A stretch of DNA of 11,516 bases. Origin: JAFAGX01 sp035624085. Lineage in GTDB: Bacteria; Acidobacteriota; Terriglobia; Terriglobales; Acidobacteriaceae. The notes under the pieces are model-generated. The model ran no database searches. It saw only the letters and a program-made list of their open reading frames with translations, and was not told the DNA's origin. Made by a program: the position numbers and the translations under genes. Shown here piece by piece: positions 7,155 through 11,516 of this stretch; within the stretch, counting starts at the first letter, position 1, and the number at the start of each line of letters is the position of its first letter. The DNA lies in contig DASPSE010000079.1 of assembly GCA_035624085.1 (NCBI GenBank), forward strand, positions 1-11,516, in the 5' to 3' direction.

Positions 7155-7813
7155 GGCAAGCCCCCCAATCCCAAAACCGAGATGGCTACTTGCTTCGCCT
7201 GTGACGCCAGCTGCTCCTTGTTAGTCAGGTAAGTCATGAACATCTGACCGCCTGGGTGGTCGAACCCGAGGTCGTCCACATTCAACACTCGCAGCCCCAG
7301 GCTGACCTTGGCGCGAATGGGATTCAAATTCGGATCAAATGCTTCCTCAGTAATCGAGAAATCCGTCAGCCGCACCGGCACCACGCGGCTCTTGCTCCAG
7401 ACGAAGAGAGTGAGCGGCTGTTCCAACGGAATGATTTCCAGGGTGCCGTTGTTAGCCATGTTGTTGTCTGCCTCGAGGGTTTCGACGGTCGGATTCACCA
7501 ACATTTCGAGTTGTGCCAGTTGCGGGTGCAAACCGTATTGCACGGTCGTCGGATTTTGCTTCGGAAACTCCAACTGATCGGTCGCGTCCAACTCGGCGTC
7601 GAGCTTGATGGTCTCGATGGCCGGTCCGCGCAGTCTCAAAGCGTCCACGCGCACACCATCCTGACCGCCCGGCACGGCCTGTATCTGCAGGGTGCGGCTC
7701 AACGAATCCGGGTTATATTGCAGCGCGATCACGCTCTGCACCGCAGCCGTGTCCGGATCCATGGTGACGATGCCACCACGAACTAATCTTGGCGACCCCG
7801 GAAAAGCACTCAA
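7151..7813 (-). CDS. CIS tube/adaptor-type baseplate protein
   Basis: This 220-residue protein resembles the conserved contractile injection system 'tube protein' family found immediately before LysM genes, where it probably adapts the inner tube to the hub. Landmarks are FPGSPRLVRGGIV, VIALQYNPDSLSRTLQIQ (the YNP..L motif at 33-38), GPAIETIKLDAELDATDQLE, PLTLFVWSKSRVVPVRLTDFSITEEAFDPNLNPIRAKVSLGLRVL split over adjacent strands, and HPGGQMF. The start is a TTG at 7813: an in-frame TGA lies two codons upstream, and an AGGAAGG sits 6 bases before the TTG. The first ATG, at residue 18, would cut into the conserved N-terminus. In Afp/PVC the LysM part is, as I recall, on the same polypeptide; here it is a separate gene overlapping by ATGA. 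Confidence 0.88.
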   Translation of the reverse strand: MSAFPGSPRLVRGGIVTMDPDTAAVQSVIALQYNPDSLSRTLQIQAVPGGQDGVRVDALRLRGPAIETIKLDAELDATDQLEFPKQNPTTVQYGLHPQLAQLEMLVNPTVETLEADNNMANNGTLEIIPLEQPLTLFVWSKSRVVPVRLTDFSITEEAFDPNLNPIRAKVSLGLRVLNVDDLGFDHPGGQMFMTYLTNKEQLASQAKQVAISVLGLGGLP

Positions 7814-7819
7814 CTTTCA

Positions 7820-7826
7820 CCTTCCT
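7820..7826 (-). promoter_or_regulatory. Shine-Dalgarno supporting a TTG start
   Basis: On the minus strand this reads AGGAAGG, 6 bases before the TTG at 7813. Together with the in-frame TGA directly upstream it fixes the rare TTG start of the tube/adaptor gene. Confidence 0.65.
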
Positions 7827-7889
7827 ATACTTGACGTGTAACCGCCACAAAACATTCCGACCAAGCGACGCCCCCGTCCGATCATCGGC

Positions 7890-10085
7890 CTATTCGAGCC
7901 GACTGGGTATCCAAAAAGGCAGGTCCAAGGACCTGTCCACTACGCCGGCGTATTCAAGCACCTCCGCGGGAGTCGGTGGCAGTTTGCTATGGGCGGCCCG
8001 GAATGCATCCCAAAGGTCTGACGCTTTTCGGAGATGCTCGGCCTTGGTGAGTCCTTGAAGGTTAGCCAACCGATTTGGGTCCGCCTTTGGAAACAACCTT
8101 CTCCATTCAAGCGGAATCCTATGATGAACCTCGAGAACCTTGCCCTTGAGACGAGGATACGATTCAAAAAATATCTTTCGTGCCTCACTCCGCAGGGCGT
8201 CGGCAGCCTTCAGCACGTTTTCATGGACTAGTTCCGCCGCCTCGGCCAACTTGCACTTGACTGGGCTTTCCTCGACGCACAACCTCAAGACCCTTGCAAT
8301 GAATGCCCCGATTTTGTCCAGCAGTTCCCCGAACCTGCCACCTAGCTCCGCCAGCTTCCCTTTCGCAAGCTCTATCGCTCCTTTGACCCACTTGGTGGCG
8401 CTTCGAAGTGCCACGCCGACCTTTTCAATGGCTATGAGCACTCCCTTGGCAACCTTGCCGAAGAGCCTTAGGAGGACCTCTGCTGCTTCCTTGAGAGCTG
8501 CCTTTGCCGCCGTCACCGCGGCCCCACCACCCTCCGTCACAACCGCAAAAACGACCTCCCAAAGCGCCATGCCAACGACATCGCCTACGGCTTCTCCAAT
8601 TTCTGTACCCGCGCCGGGTTTCGCGAAGAACTCCAGCAGCGATTGCGCGACCTTTCCCCCGCCTTCTTTTGCAAAACCCTTGGCTTTTTCGGCGATGACC
8701 GCCGTGAAAGATGCTGCCTCGTCTGGATTAAGTACCAGGCGCTTGGCCTCCTCAATGGCAGGACCAATCTGCAACTCGATTTCTTGCCATCCCTGCATCA
8801 GGTCCAAGATATCGTCGGGAAATCCTTGGATGATCTCCGGGACACCCTTCAAGAAGTCCCAGAGCGCCTTCAGCCCTTTCGCAAGATCGGCGATTGCAAT
8901 GAAAATGCCGAGCGCGCCGTCGATGAAGAACCCCTTGAGAATTCCCTTGGCGTAACCCACGGCGAAATGCGGATCCTCTCCGGCGATGATCCGGGCGACG
9001 GCGTCAGCGGCCTGAATCTTCAACTCCGGAGAAGATGATTTGACCTTTTCCAGGAAACCGGCGACACCGGCCTGAAGCAGTTCCCATAGAGTTCCCAATT
9101 CCCTTCCGGGAATCAGGTCTACGCCTTTCGCTAAGCCATCAATTACATGGTCAACCAGGCTGGCTTTTCGCTCCGGCGACAAGCCGAGCCAGAACCTCGC
9201 CAGCAGCGCGCCGCCAAGATTGAGGGCTGCTTCACCCAGTCCTTGGCGCTGGATGAGCACGCCCGTGGGAGCTGAAAGCGTGGATCCGTTTTGTTGAACC
9301 GCAACATCCTCCTGTCCGACAATGCCGCCGCATTGCTGCGTCACGTGAGTTAGTTCGTGCGCCAGCAGCTTCCGCCCCGCCAGCGTCCCAGGCGCGTACT
9401 CTCCGGCACCGAACACGATGTCCTGTCCGACGGTAAACGCCCGGGCTCCGAGGACACTCGCCGCTGTGCCGGCCGCAGCATCCGCGTGTATGCGCACACG
9501 GGCGAAATCATATCCGGGACCAGCAAAGCGCTTTTCCCCGCCCATCGGGCCGGTGACGCTACTTGCCAGGAGCTCGGCCTCGCGCTCATACCTGTCTCCA
9601 ACTTTGCCTACTGTGAGCGCTGCTGGCGCCGCCTGTATCGCAACCCGATCCGTGAGCCCCGGGCCTGAGAATTGAGCAAAGCGAGACCCCATGAAGGACA
9701 GTGTCAGCGAACCCAGCGGCTGGCCGGGTGAGTCCAGCACTTCATGCACGATTGGCGGTGCTACGTCAGACTCAACTGCATCCGCTGCTTTTCGCTGCAG
9801 CGTTTTTTGCTCTTTTTCTTTGCACTCCTCGCACTGACCATCTGAACCGCCCGAGCCCCCGCAGGAACACTTACGCTGCAACGGTGGATCGATGCTGATC
9901 CGCGAGAACGACCAATCCAGCTTTGCTCCTCCCGCCATGACCTCGTCGGCAATGCGATCGGCTTCCTGCTCGAAATAGTCATTGGGCGGACCGATGCGCA
10001 GGTTGCTGGATGTGGCTTTGCTCGCCGCTTTGGCTCTTGAGGCGGGTGCCGCCAATTTTTTCTCCGCGAATACGGCGCTGGTCAT
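7890..10085 (-). CDS. DUF4157 eCIS effector with C-terminal HNH-type nuclease domain
   Basis: This 731-residue protein is a putative eCIS cargo toxin. The N-terminal 1-110 includes PNDYFEQEADRIADEVM (34-50) and a Cys cluster (C73, C75, C85, C88) between two LQRK motifs. DUF4157 follows to about 252, with FARVRIHADAAA, FTVGQDIVFGAGEY and LAHELTH (HExxH 243-247). Residues about 285-605 are helical with hydrophobic stretches (376-400, 496-517). The C-terminus has EVHHRIPLEW (H654, H655), PNRLANLQGL (N671, N675) and EH684, an HNH/ββα-Me arrangement typical of DNase toxin tips. The ATG at 10085 is preceded by a duplicated Shine-Dalgarno block. No signal peptide is seen, fitting loading into a particle. 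DUF4157 as an eCIS-associated cargo marker is established; nuclease activity and target cell are inference. No immunity gene lies next to it in the window. Confidence 0.88.
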   Translation of the reverse strand: MTSAVFAEKKLAAPASRAKAASKATSSNLRIGPPNDYFEQEADRIADEVMAGGAKLDWSFSRISIDPPLQRKCSCGGSGGSDGQCEECKEKEQKTLQRKAADAVESDVAPPIVHEVLDSPGQPLGSLTLSFMGSRFAQFSGPGLTDRVAIQAAPAALTVGKVGDRYEREAELLASSVTGPMGGEKRFAGPGYDFARVRIHADAAAGTAASVLGARAFTVGQDIVFGAGEYAPGTLAGRKLLAHELTHVTQQCGGIVGQEDVAVQQNGSTLSAPTGVLIQRQGLGEAALNLGGALLARFWLGLSPERKASLVDHVIDGLAKGVDLIPGRELGTLWELLQAGVAGFLEKVKSSSPELKIQAADAVARIIAGEDPHFAVGYAKGILKGFFIDGALGIFIAIADLAKGLKALWDFLKGVPEIIQGFPDDILDLMQGWQEIELQIGPAIEEAKRLVLNPDEAASFTAVIAEKAKGFAKEGGGKVAQSLLEFFAKPGAGTEIGEAVGDVVGMALWEVVFAVVTEGGGAAVTAAKAALKEAAEVLLRLFGKVAKGVLIAIEKVGVALRSATKWVKGAIELAKGKLAELGGRFGELLDKIGAFIARVLRLCVEESPVKCKLAEAAELVHENVLKAADALRSEARKIFFESYPRLKGKVLEVHHRIPLEWRRLFPKADPNRLANLQGLTKAEHLRKASDLWDAFRAAHSKLPPTPAEVLEYAGVVDRSLDLPFWIPSRLE
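9727..9788 (-). repeat. Effector leader repeat, copy in the nuclease effector
   Basis: This 62-base stretch matches 11455-11516 at 54 of 62 positions by eye; 28 of 29 positions match in 9760-9788. It encodes AADAVESDVAPPIVHEVL plus SPG, at the junction of the N-terminal region and DUF4157. The match at the right edge is cut by the window, so the full length of the shared segment is unknown. Confidence 0.85.
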
Positions 10086-10097
10086 GACCTATATCTG

Positions 10098-10123
10098 CTC
10101 CTTATCGCTGACTCCTTATCGCT
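10098..10123 (-). promoter_or_regulatory. Duplicated Shine-Dalgarno block before the nuclease effector
   Basis: On the minus strand AGCGATAAGGAG occurs twice with a 14-base period (10112-10123 and 10098-10109). Each copy holds a perfect AAGGAG. The copy nearer the gene is 12 bases from the ATG at 10085; the other is 26 bases away. Only the near copy is at a workable spacing. Confidence 0.75.
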
Positions 10124-10148
10124 TTGCGCATCACCTTCTGACCTACCC

Positions 10149-11516
10149 TTATTTTGGCCAGTTCAGACCATGCTCGGGATCAGAAACCTCCGCGACGAAC
10201 AGATCCTTTTGCGGCTTCGTCCAGCCTGCCGATTGGTCGGCAAACACCTTTCGAACTCCTTTATCCACCTCGTTGCACGGCGATATGCACCTCAATTTCT
10301 TCAGCATTCCCCGGAGGTCCTCCTGTCCGTTGCCGATGGCGTAGTCGACAATCCAGGTCCGCACGGCAGCAGATTTGTCCTTCGCCGCCACAGAGGATGC
10401 CATGATCGCCGAGTAATGAAGGGGATATTCACTCAGCAACGAATTGATTTCTCCGAGTTCGTACCAAAATATTTCGGGACTGAAGTTTGCGACGCCCTGG
10501 ACATTTGTCGTAACGCCGTGTGGTTTAGCTTTGGCGAATTTCGTGTGGGCTACTTCGTGGGTCAAGGTCGACAGCGTTTCGGTTTGCCAATCTGACCGAG
10601 ACAATCCATCGATCATCGGGTTTTTAGTCGTGTTGAATTTCTCGGCTTGTCGTTCAAGCCTGTCCGGTGCATCGATGCACGCTGGGCCCGTTGCTTCAGG
10701 CGCCCCTCCTTTACAGTTGGTTGCCTGTGCGTCCGCAGTATCGCCCATCGCAGGATTCACGACTACCTGATCGATTCCGCTGAGCAGGTGGGAATCGATC
10801 TTGTCAGCGAAAGCCTTGAGATTCACGGCAGGACGCGCCGTCCCAGCCGCTTTGGCCTTTTCAGGTGAGGCCTCAATGTCCTTCTTATTCTGCGCTTGTT
10901 GTGCGGCAGCCTGCTGCGAGAAATCCCAGGAGGAACCGGGAATGGCTTTTGTGCACTCGGCATTTACCAGGCACGGCTGTGTCACCGGCGCCGGAGGCGG
11001 ACTGGGAAAAGGTTGATAGCCCGAATACGGGCCTGCTAGGCCAGCCTGAGAATGCGGCACTGGAATGACTTGGCGGCGAAGCTGGCGAGAGTCGCGAGCC
11101 CCCGGCCGGAAAGCGTTAGTAATTCCGAGCCCACCAGCAACAGTTCTGGCTGCCCAGTTTGCTTCCTGTTCGCTGCTGTCATCTGGCCGCGAGATTCCCA
11201 GCGGAGAGCTGTGGCTACCGTCGCTTTGTAAGGTATGGGCCAGTTCGTGCGCGAGCACTCGACGACCCCCGATTGAGCCTGATGAGTATTGACCTTCCCC
11301 AAAAGCGATGTCCTGGCCCACGGTGTACGCCACGGCGCTTACCGCACTGGCCGATTCCGCCGCCATCGCATCGGTGTGTACCCGCACTTTGCTGAAGTCA
11401 TGCCCAAATCGCGGCTCGAAATAGGCGCGAATCGGCGCATCCAGCGGCTCGCCCGGTGAGCGCAGCACATCATGAACAATCGGCGGCGCTACGTCAGACT
11501 CAACTGCGTCCGCTGC
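10149..11516 (-). CDS. DUF4157 eCIS effector with C-terminal metallopeptidase-like domain, 5' end beyond window
   Basis: The frame is open to the right edge (455 residues visible). A GTG at 11468 is possible as a start, but the preceding 16 residues, AADAVESDVAPPIVHD, match residues 100-115 of the neighbouring effector, so about 100 N-terminal residues are probably missing. DUF4157 comes first: SPGEPLDAPIRAYFEPRFG, DFSKVRVHTDA, YTVGQDIAFGEGQY, VLAHELAH (HExxH at visible residues 90-94). A proline-rich linker (PFPSPPPAPVTQP) leads to a distinct C-terminal domain with LTHEVAHT (HExxH, visible residues 320-324) and an ELGEINSLLSE helix about 30 residues on, whose Glu could be the third zinc ligand. 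Paired Cys occur in the linker and near the end (CISPC). It is probably a zincin-type protease cargo; substrate unknown. The stop at 10149 lies 63 bases before the nuclease effector. Confidence 0.82.
   Translation of the reverse strand, partial: AADAVESDVAPPIVHDVLRSPGEPLDAPIRAYFEPRFGHDFSKVRVHTDAMAAESASAVSAVAYTVGQDIAFGEGQYSSGSIGGRRVLAHELAHTLQSDGSHSSPLGISRPDDSSEQEANWAARTVAGGLGITNAFRPGARDSRQLRRQVIPVPHSQAGLAGPYSGYQPFPSPPPAPVTQPCLVNAECTKAIPGSSWDFSQQAAAQQAQNKKDIEASPEKAKAAGTARPAVNLKAFADKIDSHLLSGIDQVVVNPAMGDTADAQATNCKGGAPEATGPACIDAPDRLERQAEKFNTTKNPMIDGLSRSDWQTETLSTLTHEVAHTKFAKAKPHGVTTNVQGVANFSPEIFWYELGEINSLLSEYPLHYSAIMASSVAAKDKSAAVRTWIVDYAIGNGQEDLRGMLKKLRCISPCNEVDKGVRKVFADQSAGWTKPQKDLFVAEVSDPEHGLNWPK
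11455..11516 (-). repeat. Effector leader repeat, copy in the metallopeptidase effector
   Basis: This is the partner of 9727-9788. Identity rises towards the window edge, suggesting that the shared segment continues upstream into the missing 5' part of this gene. Many differences at its DUF4157-proximal end are at third codon positions or change single residues. Confidence 0.85.

Noticed and set aside
7256..7786. 176-codon open frame on the plus strand
   Set aside because: It is antisense to the well-conserved tube/adaptor gene and has no independent support.
517..7813. Type VI secretion system or ordinary prophage tail
   Set aside because: Hub and spike are not a T6SS VgrG, LysM and DUF4157 partners point to eCIS, and no membrane-complex, capsid, terminase or lysis gene is visible. 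The flanks are unseen, so this is a judgement on the window only.
7878..7888. Short inverted repeat CCGATCATCGG as a terminator after the nuclease effector
   Set aside because: The stem is 5 bases with a 1-base centre and has no T-run, so it cannot act as an intrinsic terminator; the operon probably reads through.
7814..7889. Possible promoter before the tube/adaptor gene (TATAG-like box)
   Set aside because: No convincing -35 partner at proper spacing. A clear Shine-Dalgarno overlaps the area and the AT content is ordinary.
8140..8955. 271-codon open frame on the plus strand, Ala/Ser/Pro-rich
   Set aside because: It is antisense to the helical middle of the nuclease effector. Its biased composition follows from complementing Ala/Lys/Glu-rich codons.
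1..11516. tRNA, rRNA, CRISPR array, insertion sequence or attachment site
   Set aside because: The window is almost completely covered by minus-strand coding sequence. I saw no regularly spaced repeat array, transposase or tRNA-like cloverleaf.

Overview
The window holds one strand-coherent gene cluster. All ten supported genes lie on the minus strand, so transcription runs from the right edge to the left. Most genes overlap or sit within about 80 bases of each other, as in an operon. The gene set is the baseplate, spike and effector part of an extracellular contractile injection system (eCIS), a phage-tail-like particle related to Afp/PVC. It is neither a prophage nor a type VI system as far as visible. 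The sheath, inner tube, ATPase and tail-fibre genes are not in the window and would be expected beyond the edges. The DNA is moderately GC-rich and the proteins resemble eCIS components of environmental bacteria (Acidobacteriota, Myxococcota, Actinomycetota and similar). No taxonomic marker is present, so the host is a guess: a soil or environmental bacterium, possibly an acidobacterium.

In transcription order, right to left, there are first two putative effectors sharing a DUF4157 (eCIS core) region. The first (10149-11516) is cut by the right edge and ends in a HExxH metallopeptidase-like domain. The second (7890-10085) is a 731-residue protein with a long helical, partly hydrophobic middle and a C-terminal HNH/ββα-Me nuclease-like domain. 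The two share an almost identical leader just before DUF4157, which suggests one delivery module joined to different toxic ends.

The baseplate genes follow: a CIS tube/adaptor-type protein (7151-7813), a LysM protein (6786-7154), a gp27-like hub (5648-6793), a gp5-like OB-fold spike (5097-5651), a PAAR-type tip (4710-5030), a gp25-like wedge (4296-4673), a very large gp6/baseplate-J-like wedge (517-4299), and the first 153 codons of a second large baseplate protein (1-459). That last gene leaves the window on the left. Functions that Afp/PVC systems carry on single proteins (hub plus spike; adaptor plus LysM) are split here into separate, translationally coupled genes.

The most unusual feature is the 1260-residue gp6-like protein. 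It appears to carry four extra modules in three places: two copies of a 66-residue Gly/Ser/Thr-rich β-repeat in separate N-terminal loops, and a side-by-side pair of about 85-91 residue modules in the middle. These look like surface decorations added to a conserved baseplate wedge. Other points of note are the rearranged DUF4157 region of the nuclease effector, a duplicated Shine-Dalgarno block before that gene, and the absence of any visible immunity gene beside a predicted nuclease.
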